NCBI RefSeq assembly: GCF_900113005.1
Contig: NZ_FONW01000005.1
Location: 186,001-250,000 of the forward strand
Source: Sunxiuqinia elliptica
Lineage (GTDB): Bacteria; Bacteroidota; Bacteroidia; Bacteroidales; Prolixibacteraceae
DNA: 64,000 nucleotides
Reading direction: 5' to 3'
In this document: piece by piece, positions 8,636 through 17,477 of the stretch
Layout: every line of letters begins with the position of its first letter
Position numbering within the stretch: position 1 is the stretch's first letter
Made by a program: the position numbers and the translations under genes
Notes under the pieces: generated by a model
What the model saw: only the letters and a program-made list of their open reading frames with translations
Databases searched by the model: none
What the model was told of the DNA's origin: nothing

Positions 8636-9235
8636 TTGTTGAAGAATTCGATTCGGAATATTGATTCAGAACTATTGATCTCGTTGCAAAAAGGAGATCA
8701 TTCCGCTTTTGAAAAACTCTTCTTGAAGTATGGACAGAAACTTTTTGTGTTTGCTGTATCCTATTTAAAGCAGAAAAGTGAGGCGGAAGAGATTGTGCAG
8801 GAAGTTTTCATGAAAGTTTGGAAAAATCGCGAAAGACTAAAGACGGATACTTCTTTTCAATCTTATTTATTTACTATTGCCTATAATTCAATCAGAAAAT
8901 CATTTAATCGGAAAGCTCAGGTTAATCAGTTCAAAGAAGAAGTGATTGATCAGTTAGATAATGGGGACGATCCGATTGATTTTGAAAATAACTACCAACT
9001 GGTTATTCAGCGGCTGGATCAATTTATTGCGGAGATGCCAGAACGAAGAAAGAACGTGTTCGTTCGGCGAAAAAAACATGGAAAATCACTAGTTGAGATT
9101 GCCAATGAATATGACATTTCCGTGAAGACCGTTGAAAATCAGATCACCGAAGCAATGAAATATTTAAAGCGCCGGTTTGCCGAGGACTTTCCTGGAGGCC
9201 TTTTGTTTTTCTCTTTATTTTTGGAGAGCCGATAA
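8636..9235 (+). CDS. ECF sigma factor, FecI-like (module 1)
   Basis: This 199-aa ECF sigma factor has region 2 (about residues 22-90: FEKLFLKYGQKLFVFAVSYL, EAEEIVQEVFMKVWKNR) and region 4 (about 125-180: ERRKNVFVRRKKHGKSLVEIA, ISVKTVENQITEAM). It resembles the Bacteroides-expansion sigma-70 family that pairs with FecR-type anti-sigma factors and SusC transducers. The start is TTG (8636 or 8639); no ATG exists before region 2. The C-terminus is a hydrophobic, Phe/Leu-rich tail, seen in all four sigma factors here. It probably controls the downstream fecR and susC/susD of module 1. Confidence 0.93.
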   Translation: MLKNSIRNIDSELLISLQKGDHSAFEKLFLKYGQKLFVFAVSYLKQKSEAEEIVQEVFMKVWKNRERLKTDTSFQSYLFTIAYNSIRKSFNRKAQVNQFKEEVIDQLDNGDDPIDFENNYQLVIQRLDQFIAEMPERRKNVFVRRKKHGKSLVEIANEYDISVKTVENQITEAMKYLKRRFAEDFPGGLLFFSLFLESR

Positions 9236-9399
9236 TAGATATTGGATTTCCAAATGTTCGGGAAATCACGAACTTGAAATATAAAACTTCAAATAAGCTT
9301 CCCATTTCGTAACCAATTCCTGAGCGTTTTGACCCTGTTCTTTCTTCTTTATCTCTCCTTCTTTTACACTAAAATTTAAAAAAAAATCAAATCGGAATA

Positions 9400-9426
9400 G
9401 GGGTTTTGAAAAAATGAGGATATAAC
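9400..9426 (+). promoter_or_regulatory. Putative ECF-type promoter of fecR, module 1
   Basis: GGGG (9400-9403), 16 bases, then ATATAAC (9420-9426), 35 bases before the FecR start. The same G-tract-N16-(G/A)TAT arrangement precedes the other three fecR genes at exactly the same spacing, so I read it as the -35/-10 pair of a sigma-dependent promoter. The rest of the 9236-9461 gap holds nothing recognisable. Confidence 0.5.
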
Positions 9427-9461
9427 GAGTGAGTAATTTGAATGAATCTCACTTATAACTC

Positions 9462-10478
9462 ATGTCAGAGAAGAAAATAGATAGAGAACGATTAAGACGA
9501 TTTGTCAACGGGAATTATTCCCGTACCGATTATAAACAGGTGAAGCAGCATTTTCAATCGGGAGCGGATGAAAATCTTCGGGAAGAGTTAAAAGAGCACT
9601 GGGAAGGACTCTCTGCGAACCAACCACTGAATGGGGGCTTGGAAGTCATGCTTGAACGGTTCAGGAAAAACCATATTAAAAAGTCGGAAGCCAAAGGAAA
9701 ATCAATTTTGCGATACTATCAGCGTATTGCCGCAGTTTTGTTTATTCCAGTTTTGCTGGCTGCAAGTCTTTGGATATTTCGTACAACCAAATACCAAGAG
9801 AATATTATGGCAACCATTCACTCGCCTGCAGGAGCGAGAACCGAGTTTGTTTTGCCTGACGGATCAAAGGGATGGTTAAATGGTGGCTCACAATTAACTT
9901 ATCCTGTTGTTTTTTCAGAGCATCGAGATGTTGAACTTGAAGGTGAGGCCTATTTCGAAGTTGTGCACCGGAGTCAGCAGAAGTTTCGGGTTAAAACAAA
10001 GGCGTTAACCGTGCAGGTACTGGGCACCTCTTTCAATGTGGCTGCTTATGCTGACGAATCGGCGGTCAATGTAATTTTACAGGAAGGCAAAGTTCAAATC
10101 CTGAATACAGAGGATCAACTGACTTATACGATGAACCCCGACGAAAAATTTGAGCTTGACCTGTTAAAAAATGAAGCAACAGTTAGCCAGGTTGATGCGA
10201 GTAGCTACACATCGTGGACCAAGGGGTTTTTACGATTTGATGGAGAACCGCTATCCGAAGTGGTGAAAAAACTGTCTCGATGGTATCATGTCGATTTTGA
10301 GATACGTGATAAACGACTGCAGGATTATAATTTCAAAGCCACGTTTAAAGACGAGCAGTTGGATGAAATCCTTCGTTTGATTTCTTTAACGACCCCCTTG
10401 AAATATCGAATAGAAGAACGTAAACTAAATAAGCAAGGAACTTACATGAAAAAGAAAATCATTATTGAATGGCAGTAA
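9462..10478 (+). CDS. FecR-family anti-sigma factor (module 1)
   Basis: This 338-aa inner-membrane anti-sigma factor has a cytoplasmic N-terminal sigma-binding part (residues 1-80), one transmembrane helix (about 84-105, RIAAVLFIPVLLAASLWIF) and a periplasmic FecR domain (about 115-215; SPAGARTEFVLPDGSKGWLNGGS, GEAYFEVVH, VLGTSFNVAAY). A C-terminal STN-contacting domain follows (LSEVVKKLSRWYHVDFEI). FecR proteins hold or activate their sigma factor until a SusC/TonB transducer signals substrate. The gene lies between its sigma factor and SusC, with a 226-base gap after sigma. Confidence 0.94.
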   Translation: MSEKKIDRERLRRFVNGNYSRTDYKQVKQHFQSGADENLREELKEHWEGLSANQPLNGGLEVMLERFRKNHIKKSEAKGKSILRYYQRIAAVLFIPVLLAASLWIFRTTKYQENIMATIHSPAGARTEFVLPDGSKGWLNGGSQLTYPVVFSEHRDVELEGEAYFEVVHRSQQKFRVKTKALTVQVLGTSFNVAAYADESAVNVILQEGKVQILNTEDQLTYTMNPDEKFELDLLKNEATVSQVDASSYTSWTKGFLRFDGEPLSEVVKKLSRWYHVDFEIRDKRLQDYNFKATFKDEQLDEILRLISLTTPLKYRIEERKLNKQGTYMKKKIIIEWQ

Positions 10479-10489
10479 TTTAAAGCAAA

Positions 10490-10518
10490 TCAGGAAAGTG
10501 CTACCAACACTTCCCTGA
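10490..10518 (+). promoter_or_regulatory. Hairpin between fecR and susC, module 1
   Basis: TCAGGAAAGTG (10490-10500) pairs with CACTTCCCTGA (10508-10518) with one mismatch around a 7-base loop. No T-tract follows, so it may be an mRNA-processing, stability or attenuation element and not a strong terminator. Equivalent hairpins occupy the same place in the other three modules. Confidence 0.55.
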
Positions 10519-10530
10519 CAAATTGCAGAG

Positions 10531-10571
10531 TCACTACAACGAAATTTTTAATCACTCTACAACGTAAATTT
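10531..10571 (+). repeat. Imperfect tandem repeat in susC leader
   Basis: TCACT-ACAACG-AAATTT at 10531-10547 is repeated as TCACTCTACAACGTAAATTT at 10552-10571, ending directly at the SusC start codon. The repeat could be a duplicated leader or a regulatory-protein site. It is absent from the other three susC leaders. Confidence 0.45.
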
Positions 10572-13500
10572 ATGAAAAAATTACAAAGAAGTGGGGCAGT
10601 TTACTGGTGTGCCCTCAAAAAAACATTTTGGATTATGCGCTTAGTCGTTTTATTTCTTTTAACAGGCATTTTGCAGGTTTCAGCATTAAATAGCTTTTCT
10701 CAGCAAACCCGCATGTCAATGAAGTTGAAAAATGTGCGTTTGGCTGATGTGTTAAATGAGATCGAAAATCAGTCAGATTATTATTTCCTTTATAATCAGG
10801 ATTTAATAGATGTTGATCGGAAAGTCAATGTAGATGCTAAAAAACAAACAGTAGAAGGCATCCTGAAAGAGTTGTTTGATCAAACAACTACTGAATTTAT
10901 GATTCGTGATCGGCAGATCATTTTGACCAATTTGAGCTCTACAGCTTTTAGCCAACAAGCACGAGAGGTGAGTGGAAAGGTTACTGACTCGTTCAATCAA
11001 CCGCTTCCAGGGGTCACTATTGTTGTGAAGGGAACAACGAAAGGAACGGTTTCGGATCTTGATGGAAATTATACCCTTGATCAGGTTGCAGCAGGGGACG
11101 TTCTATTGTTTTCTTTTGTTGGAATGGTTCCCCAGGAGATTCCTGTAGGAAACCAAAGTGCGATTAATGTAACAATGAAAGAAGATGCTATTGGCATTGA
11201 TGAAGTTGTTGCTGTTGGATATGGAGTACAAAAGAAAGTTAACTTAACTGGTGCTATTTCAAGCGTAACTGCAAAGGAATTAGATGCACGTCCGATAACC
11301 AACATGTCTTCAGCTTTAAGTGGACTAGCAACAGGAGTCCATATTTCTCAAACCGATGGGCAGCCCGGTAAAGATGGTGCCACTATCCGAATTCGAGGTG
11401 TTGGTACCTTGAATAATGCTAATCCGCTGGTATTAATCGATGGTATTGAGTCGGGAATTGGAGATATTAACTCCAATGACGTTGAAAGCATATCGGTACT
11501 AAAAGACGCAGCATCTTCCGCAATTTATGGATCAAGAGCGGCAAACGGTGTAATTTTGGTAACAACGAAGAAAGGTAAAGCCGGAGCTTTGAAAGTTAAC
11601 TATAACGGTTATCATGGCTGGCAATCTACTAGTCAGATGCCAGAGTATCTAAGTGATTTTGCAACCTATATGGAAATTGCGAATGAAGCTTGGACAAACA
11701 TTGGTCAAGCAGCCATATTCTCTCAAGATGATATTGATGCATTTCGCAACAATCCTGATCCAGTATTTAGACCAAGTGTAGACTGGGTGGATGTATGGTA
11801 TGGAGATACTGCTCCAATGCATTCACACCATCTCTCTTTTTCTGGCGGAACCGATAAAGCGGTCTATAACTTTTCTCTTGGTTATCTTGACCAAAAAGGG
11901 ATTACTCCCGACACTTATGCAAAACGTTATAATTTCAGAATGAACTGGGAAGGAAGTATTCTCAAAAACTTAAAAGTCGGAACAAACCTGTCGGGTTTTT
12001 GGAAAGACCTAGAGAACCCTGATGTTACTGAAATCTTCGGGATTGTTCCTGGTATTCCCTATGAGAGGCATCAGGATGGACGTTATGGTAATGCACAGGC
12101 TATTGGTGTTGGTACAGTTATCAATCCACGAGCCCAATGGGAAAATACGCATAATACAGAGCGAAACCAGAATTTCCTTGGAAAATTGTATTTGAATTGG
12201 GAGATTATTGATGGATTGAGTTTTTCTACGAATGCGGCTATTAAATTCAATAATACTCTTAAGCAATCTTTTGGAGGATTAACTGAATTATGGAACTTTA
12301 ATACGGATGAAGTTGACCAGACATTAAATAAACTGACGCCAGCTCGGAATTCAAATTCAGAGAATTTTACCATTACAAATTACAATACCTTAAATTATTC
12401 GAAAACAATTGCCGAAAACCATGATCTAAATGTATTGGTCGGATCAAGTGTTGAGAAGTATCGTGGTGATTGGTTTAATGCAGGAATTGACAATTTTCAC
12501 AACAATGAGCTATTTGTGTTAAATGCTGGATTGGATAATCCTCAGGTAGGAGGTTCGGCAAGTGAATGGTCGCTTGTTTCCTTTTTCTCAAGAGTGAATT
12601 ATGCCTATAAAAGCAAGTACTTACTTGAAGGCAATGTGCGCTATGATGGTTCATCCAGATTTAAAGAAGGCAATAAATGGGGGGTATTCCCATCTTTCTC
12701 TGCGGGATGGCGAATATCCGAAGAAGGATTTATGCAGGATGTTAGTTGGCTCGATAATTTAAAAGTCAGGACTTCATGGGGAAAATTAGGGAATCAGAAT
12801 ATCATGAGAGGTAGTTCTCCAAATTATTATCCTTATCAAACCAGTTATGCTTTAGGACAAACTTATTCTTTGGGTGGAAATATCACTTCGGGGATTGCTT
12901 CTACTGAGGTGGTTAACTCCGATATAAAATGGGAAACCACGACAACCTCAAATATTGGGGTTGATGCAACCTTATTTGGGAAACTCAATGTTACAGCCGA
13001 GTATTTTCATCGCTTAACCGATGGTATTCTTATTGGTATGAATATACCCAAAACGATGGGAGATAAAGCAAGTCCTGTCGTAAACCTAGCTGAAGTTACA
13101 AACCAAGGTTGGGAATTGAGTGCCAATTATCAGGACAAATTGGGGGATTTAGCTTATAATATTGGTTTTAATGTCTCTAATGTTAAGAATGAAGTCACCA
13201 AATACCAAGGAGAAGTTCGCTCTGGTGGAAACTTCGTAATCTGGGAAGGTTACTCTTTCAGATCAATGTATGGGTATGTTGCAGATGGCTTGATCCGATC
13301 GCAGGAGGAATTGGATGCACTAAATGAAAAAGCACGTGAGTTGTCGGGAAATTCAGGAGCTTGGTATATCAATAATAAAACAAAGCCCGGCGATGTAAAA
13401 TATCAGGATTTGGATGGAAATGGTATTATTAACAGCGAAGACCGCGAAGTAATTGGTAACACTATTCCAAAATACACTTACGGATTTAATTTAAATCTGG

Positions 13501-13964
13501 ATTATAAAGGTTTTGATTTTGCAACTCTACTTCAGGGGGTTTACGGACGAGATACTTATTTGGGAGGAAATGGCGTAATTCCTGTTGGTGTAAATGGAGA
13601 TCGTGGCTTATTCCCTTCTAAATGGGCTACCGACCGGTTCATCCCATCTGATGAGTCAACCTGGGCTACAGCGACCTTGCCACGAGCAGTAAATCCTAAT
13701 AGTCATTCGAAAAACTATATGTTCTCTACTTTCTGGAAACAAGATGCTTCCTATCTAAGGGTAAAAACAATTCAATTGGGATATACGGTTCCGAATACAG
13801 CTGCTTTTGGTATTGACAGGCTCCGATTATATGTGAATGGTGAAAACCTGTTTACATTCACAAAATTCGATGGATTTGACCCTGAAAGGTCTCAAACGGC
13901 TAGTGGAATAACTCAGTATCCATTGCAAAAAACAGTATCGGCCGGTGTGCAAGTGACATTTTAA
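10572..13964 (+). CDS. SusC-family TonB-dependent transporter with STN domain (module 1)
   Basis: This 1130-aa outer-membrane transporter imports oligosaccharides using TonB energy and signals to FecR. Order: basic N-terminal extension and signal sequence (1-43), STN signalling domain (about 47-117), carboxypeptidase-regulatory-like domain (about 130-210, GKVTDSFNQPLPGVT), TonB-box segment DEVVAVGYG, plug (about 215-340; VLKDAASSAIYGSRAANGV) and a 22-strand barrel ending in VSAGVQVTF. The STN domain is what couples transporters of this kind to ECF/FecR pairs. SusD follows after 26 bases. Confidence 0.96.
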   Translation: MKKLQRSGAVYWCALKKTFWIMRLVVLFLLTGILQVSALNSFSQQTRMSMKLKNVRLADVLNEIENQSDYYFLYNQDLIDVDRKVNVDAKKQTVEGILKELFDQTTTEFMIRDRQIILTNLSSTAFSQQAREVSGKVTDSFNQPLPGVTIVVKGTTKGTVSDLDGNYTLDQVAAGDVLLFSFVGMVPQEIPVGNQSAINVTMKEDAIGIDEVVAVGYGVQKKVNLTGAISSVTAKELDARPITNMSSALSGLATGVHISQTDGQPGKDGATIRIRGVGTLNNANPLVLIDGIESGIGDINSNDVESISVLKDAASSAIYGSRAANGVILVTTKKGKAGALKVNYNGYHGWQSTSQMPEYLSDFATYMEIANEAWTNIGQAAIFSQDDIDAFRNNPDPVFRPSVDWVDVWYGDTAPMHSHHLSFSGGTDKAVYNFSLGYLDQKGITPDTYAKRYNFRMNWEGSILKNLKVGTNLSGFWKDLENPDVTEIFGIVPGIPYERHQDGRYGNAQAIGVGTVINPRAQWENTHNTERNQNFLGKLYLNWEIIDGLSFSTNAAIKFNNTLKQSFGGLTELWNFNTDEVDQTLNKLTPARNSNSENFTITNYNTLNYSKTIAENHDLNVLVGSSVEKYRGDWFNAGIDNFHNNELFVLNAGLDNPQVGGSASEWSLVSFFSRVNYAYKSKYLLEGNVRYDGSSRFKEGNKWGVFPSFSAGWRISEEGFMQDVSWLDNLKVRTSWGKLGNQNIMRGSSPNYYPYQTSYALGQTYSLGGNITSGIASTEVVNSDIKWETTTTSNIGVDATLFGKLNVTAEYFHRLTDGILIGMNIPKTMGDKASPVVNLAEVTNQGWELSANYQDKLGDLAYNIGFNVSNVKNEVTKYQGEVRSGGNFVIWEGYSFRSMYGYVADGLIRSQEELDALNEKARELSGNSGAWYINNKTKPGDVKYQDLDGNGIINSEDREVIGNTIPKYTYGFNLNLDYKGFDFATLLQGVYGRDTYLGGNGVIPVGVNGDRGLFPSKWATDRFIPSDESTWATATLPRAVNPNSHSKNYMFSTFWKQDASYLRVKTIQLGYTVPNTAAFGIDRLRLYVNGENLFTFTKFDGFDPERSQTASGITQYPLQKTVSAGVQVTF

Positions 13965-13990
13965 ATGATTGAACATTAAAAAGAAAGACA

Positions 13991-15580
13991 ATGAAAAATA
14001 AGATAATATTATTGGCGGTAATGTTAACGTTGTTTGCTTCGTGCGAGGACTTGCTGGACAAACAGCCTTTGGATAAAATTTCAGAAGCCACTTTTTGGCT
14101 GTCTCCTAAAGATGCAGATGCGGGCCTCCAGGCTTGTTACGATGTATTACAATGCCGGGGAACAAGTAAAAACCCAGCCTACGAACTTTGGGGAATGATG
14201 GATGCCTTAACTCCAATTAGTTACTCCAGAAACGGAGGTTATAACTCAATAGCAGAAGGAACCCATGATCCTGGCAATGGCTTAGTTAATGGGTATTGGA
14301 ACGTAGCATATAAGGGTATCGCCAGGTGTAATGATGTACTTGATAACATTGATGATATTCCTTATCCTGATAATGAGTCGGATATAAAAGCAAGGGTAAA
14401 AGGTGAAGCCTCGTTTTTAAGGGCTTTATATTACTATCAGTTGATCGTTGCTTTTGGTGATGTCCCTTTAATCCTTTCTGTTCAAGAAGTTTCTGAAGCG
14501 ATGGTTCCAAGAGCGCCTCAAAATGAAATAATTCAGGCTATGCATAAGGATCTTGACATTGCTGTGAACTCTTTACCGGTGTCTTATTCTTCAACTGAAA
14601 TTGGCAGGGCAACTAAAGGAGCGGCCTTAACCTTGAAAACTAAAATCCATTTGTTTGAAGAAGACTGGGACGGTGCAGCCTCTACTTCAAAGCAGGTGAT
14701 TGATTTGGGAGTTTACTCCTTACAACCAAATTTTAAAGATGTGTTTAACTGGAAAAATGAAAATAACTCAGAAGTAATCTTTGATATCCAGTTCATTTCG
14801 TATGTTGATGATGGGGCTACTTTCGATAAAATGTATGCAACAAGGTCACACTCTTCTTGGGGATGGTCGTGGTTAAGCCCGACACTTTGGCTGGTTGATA
14901 AATTTGAAAAGATTGATGAAAACCCCGAATATACCATCGAAGATGAGCGTATTCAGCCTGATGTTTATGAATACTTCGAAGGTCGTGACCCACGTATGGA
15001 TGCAACAATTCTCCGACCAGGGGGGCACACAATTGTGGAGAAAGGGTTGGATAAGCTTTATCCCTATGAAATCACAAATTATCATCATAGTAAAACTGGT
15101 TTAACTACTAAAAAGACTATTATTGAAGGCGACGGAGGTATTCCGTATGATTCACCTAATAACTGGATTTTGTTTAGGTATTCCGATGTATTGTTAATGT
15201 ATGCTGAAGCAAAAAAACAATTGGGGCAACTCGATCAGGCTACAGCAGATTTGTCAATCAATGCAGTGAGAGAAAGAGCATCCGATAAGCTTCCGTTGCA
15301 CAGTGCTACAGATATTACCCTTGATGATATCTATGATGAATGTATCCGAGAGCTGGCATTTGAAGGATGGCTTTTCCCACGATTTAAACGTTGGGATATG
15401 CTTAAATTGAATGATGGGTTTAAAGTTATGGGAATGGCAACAAACAGCACAAGTTCAACATTTGCTGCTTCTCCGGTGGTAACCCGTCAGTATTTCGATT
15501 ACCATCAGTGGTGGCCGATTCCGCAAAGTGAAAGGGACATCAATCCTAATTTAACTCAAAATCCAGGTTATTCTGAATAG
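13991..15580 (+). CDS. SusD/RagB-family glycan-binding lipoprotein (module 1)
   Basis: This 529-aa surface lipoprotein caps its SusC partner and captures glycan. Evidence: lipobox LFASC at Cys18, the N-terminal DLLDKQPLDKISEATFW motif, TPR-like helices (GEASFLRALYYYQLIVAFGDVPL), and the C-terminal signature RELAFEGWLFPRFKRWDMLK with the ending NPNLTQNPGY. It lies immediately downstream of SusC. Substrate specificity cannot be inferred from sequence. Confidence 0.96.
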   Translation: MKNKIILLAVMLTLFASCEDLLDKQPLDKISEATFWLSPKDADAGLQACYDVLQCRGTSKNPAYELWGMMDALTPISYSRNGGYNSIAEGTHDPGNGLVNGYWNVAYKGIARCNDVLDNIDDIPYPDNESDIKARVKGEASFLRALYYYQLIVAFGDVPLILSVQEVSEAMVPRAPQNEIIQAMHKDLDIAVNSLPVSYSSTEIGRATKGAALTLKTKIHLFEEDWDGAASTSKQVIDLGVYSLQPNFKDVFNWKNENNSEVIFDIQFISYVDDGATFDKMYATRSHSSWGWSWLSPTLWLVDKFEKIDENPEYTIEDERIQPDVYEYFEGRDPRMDATILRPGGHTIVEKGLDKLYPYEITNYHHSKTGLTTKKTIIEGDGGIPYDSPNNWILFRYSDVLLMYAEAKKQLGQLDQATADLSINAVRERASDKLPLHSATDITLDDIYDECIRELAFEGWLFPRFKRWDMLKLNDGFKVMGMATNSTSSTFAASPVVTRQYFDYHQWWPIPQSERDINPNLTQNPGYSE

Positions 15581-15585
15581 ACGAG

Positions 15586-15605
15586 ACTATTCTATATCGA
15601 ATAGT
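15586..15605 (+). promoter_or_regulatory. Hairpin just after susD, module 1
   Basis: ACTATTC (15586-15592) and GAATAGT (15599-15605) form a perfect 7-bp stem with a 6-base loop, 5 bases after the SusD stop. No T-tract follows. It may stabilise the 3' end of the susCD message. Confidence 0.4.
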
Positions 15606-15715
15606 TGATATAGACATCACTTTATGAGGTATGGTATTCCTTCGTACTAAAGAGGGATTACCGTACTTCATATGGTAACGTGTTGGGGACGAATTTTACT
15701 TTAGAAATTTGTGGT

Positions 15716-15745
15716 AGCCTTTTATTAGTAAGGGCTTTATTTTTT
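15716..15745 (+). terminator. Terminator-like hairpin before GH16 gene
   Basis: AGCCTTTTA pairs with TAAGGGCT using a G-T wobble, and TTATTTTTT follows. It may terminate or attenuate the susCD transcript about 140 bases after SusD, just upstream of the GH16 gene. Confidence 0.45.
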
Positions 15746-15765
15746 ACTTTCAAATATTGCTCAAT

Positions 15766-17373
15766 ATGGATATGCTAGGATTTCGGCTTATAATAACAAT
15801 GTTATTTATAAGCGTTTTTGTTTATGTACGAGCTCAACCTCCTGAAGGCTCCAATCCTGTTCTAAAATGGCAAGATGAATTTTCAGGGGTAACTCTAAAT
15901 CCACAAAATTGGACGGATAGAGGGGAGAGTTATAGGAAAACCCGCACGCATGATGGTTTTCCAATTTATTGGAGATATGAAAAGGACAATGCTTATGTTG
16001 AGGATGGGAAACTGGTATTAAAGAATACTAAAGTTACCACAAGCGTCGACACTGTTCTTGCTGCAGGCGTATCATCTGTTAATCTGTTTGAATCTACCTA
16101 TGGTTACTATGAGGCAAGAATAAAGATTGCTCCAACCAATGATGGTTGTCACACAGCATTTTGGCTGCAAAGTAAAACCATGGGGAACGTTGGGAGTGGA
16201 GGAAGTGATGGCGCTGAAATTGATATTGTGGAGTCTGCTTTTGCTACAGATCATTATCAAAATGCAATTCATTGGGATGGATATGGAGAAGATCATCGTA
16301 CATGGGGCAAAAAAGTTGAGGCAAGTATTCATGATGGGGAATTTCATAATTATGGGTTAGAATGGGGCCCCGGCTATTACAAATACTATTTCGATGGGCA
16401 ACTTAAATCAACTTACCTTGGAGAAGGTGTCTCATCATCTCCAGAATACATTATCTTGTCAACAGGGGCAAGTTGGGGGGAAGGGAATGCCCATACCGGA
16501 GCTTTTCCCAACTATGCATATATTGATTGGGTTAGAGTTTATGATATTGCTTATAGTGATATTAATAATGGCAATGCACAAAAAGTATCTGCTACAGATG
16601 ATACATATGCCTATGGTGCAGATGCTGGTACTTCCAAAACTCATGGAAATGAGAGTACAATAATTGTAAAACAAGGAGCTACTGATCCTTATGTTAGACT
16701 GGGATTTCTTAAATTTGATATTAGCACCTTAACGAATGATGTAGAATCAGTAAAATTACAAGTCACAGCAAAGTCAGTCAATGAAGCTGGAGAAAATATA
16801 AATTTTAATGTTTCATATATTAATAATGATAACTGGACTGAGCAGAGTTTAACATGGGATAATAAACCTAGTCCCGATGGTTTTGTTGGCGGGGCGACTA
16901 TTGAAAGTGGAAAAATTGAATGGGATATTACTTCGCAATACCTCAATAACCTTAGCGATGGAAAGTTGTCATTTCAGATCTCATCTTCTGTTGAAGGTCC
17001 AGCACAGGTTGATTTATACTCAACAGAGGCTGGATCAGAGCTGGATTCACCTCAGCTTATTATTAAAAAGAATATAAGTACCTCTATAACCGAGCCAACA
17101 GGTAATGTTAGTGCTTCAATCAGACTATATCCAAATCCAGTAAAAGATAGAATAAACATCCTATACCACTCACCCAAAAATAGAACTATAACAATTGTTT
17201 TACGTCGGGTGACAGGAGAAACGATGCTCGTCAAAGAATTTTCTGTTGTTTCAGGGCAGAATAATATTCAACTTGCGACTCCTGGGAATATCAACAGCGG
17301 GATTTATCTATTAACAATCCATAATCCTGAGAAATCGATAACACAAAAACTAGTAGTTGAGAATAATCTTTAA
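15766..17373 (+). CDS. GH16 endo-hydrolase with DNRLRE domain and T9SS sorting tail
   Basis: This 535-aa secreted multidomain enzyme has a signal peptide (1-26). A GH16 jelly-roll (about 30-265) carries GAEIDIVES, giving the catalytic ExDxxE triad Glu151, Asp153, Glu156. A DNRLRE-type beta-domain (about 275-435: AYGADAGTSKTHGNES, VRLGFLKFDIS) may bind glycan. The C-terminus (about 455-535, RLYPNPVKDRINI ... GIYLLTI) is a type A sorting domain for the type IX secretion system, so the enzyme is probably placed on the cell surface or released. The beta-bulge GH16 triad covers laminarinases, agarases, porphyranases and carrageenases; I cannot choose between them. ATG 15766 starts the signal peptide region. 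Confidence 0.88.
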   Translation: MDMLGFRLIITMLFISVFVYVRAQPPEGSNPVLKWQDEFSGVTLNPQNWTDRGESYRKTRTHDGFPIYWRYEKDNAYVEDGKLVLKNTKVTTSVDTVLAAGVSSVNLFESTYGYYEARIKIAPTNDGCHTAFWLQSKTMGNVGSGGSDGAEIDIVESAFATDHYQNAIHWDGYGEDHRTWGKKVEASIHDGEFHNYGLEWGPGYYKYYFDGQLKSTYLGEGVSSSPEYIILSTGASWGEGNAHTGAFPNYAYIDWVRVYDIAYSDINNGNAQKVSATDDTYAYGADAGTSKTHGNESTIIVKQGATDPYVRLGFLKFDISTLTNDVESVKLQVTAKSVNEAGENINFNVSYINNDNWTEQSLTWDNKPSPDGFVGGATIESGKIEWDITSQYLNNLSDGKLSFQISSSVEGPAQVDLYSTEAGSELDSPQLIIKKNISTSITEPTGNVSASIRLYPNPVKDRINILYHSPKNRTITIVLRRVTGETMLVKEFSVVSGQNNIQLATPGNINSGIYLLTIHNPEKSITQKLVVENNL

Positions 17374-17404
17374 TATAGATGCATATTGGAGGTGTGAGTA
17401 GTTG

Positions 17405-17425
17405 TAGAATTTTCTGAAAATTCTA
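17405..17425. promoter_or_regulatory. Perfect 9-bp hairpin before sulfatase gene
   Basis: TAGAATTTT and AAAATTCTA flank a CTG loop in the 104-base gap between the GH16 and sulfatase genes. It could end the GH16 message or act in the sulfatase leader; no T-tract is present. Confidence 0.4.
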
Positions 17426-17477
17426 GGAGATGTGAAAGAACAATAGTCTTGATTTTAAATCAATATATAATAGTGTT

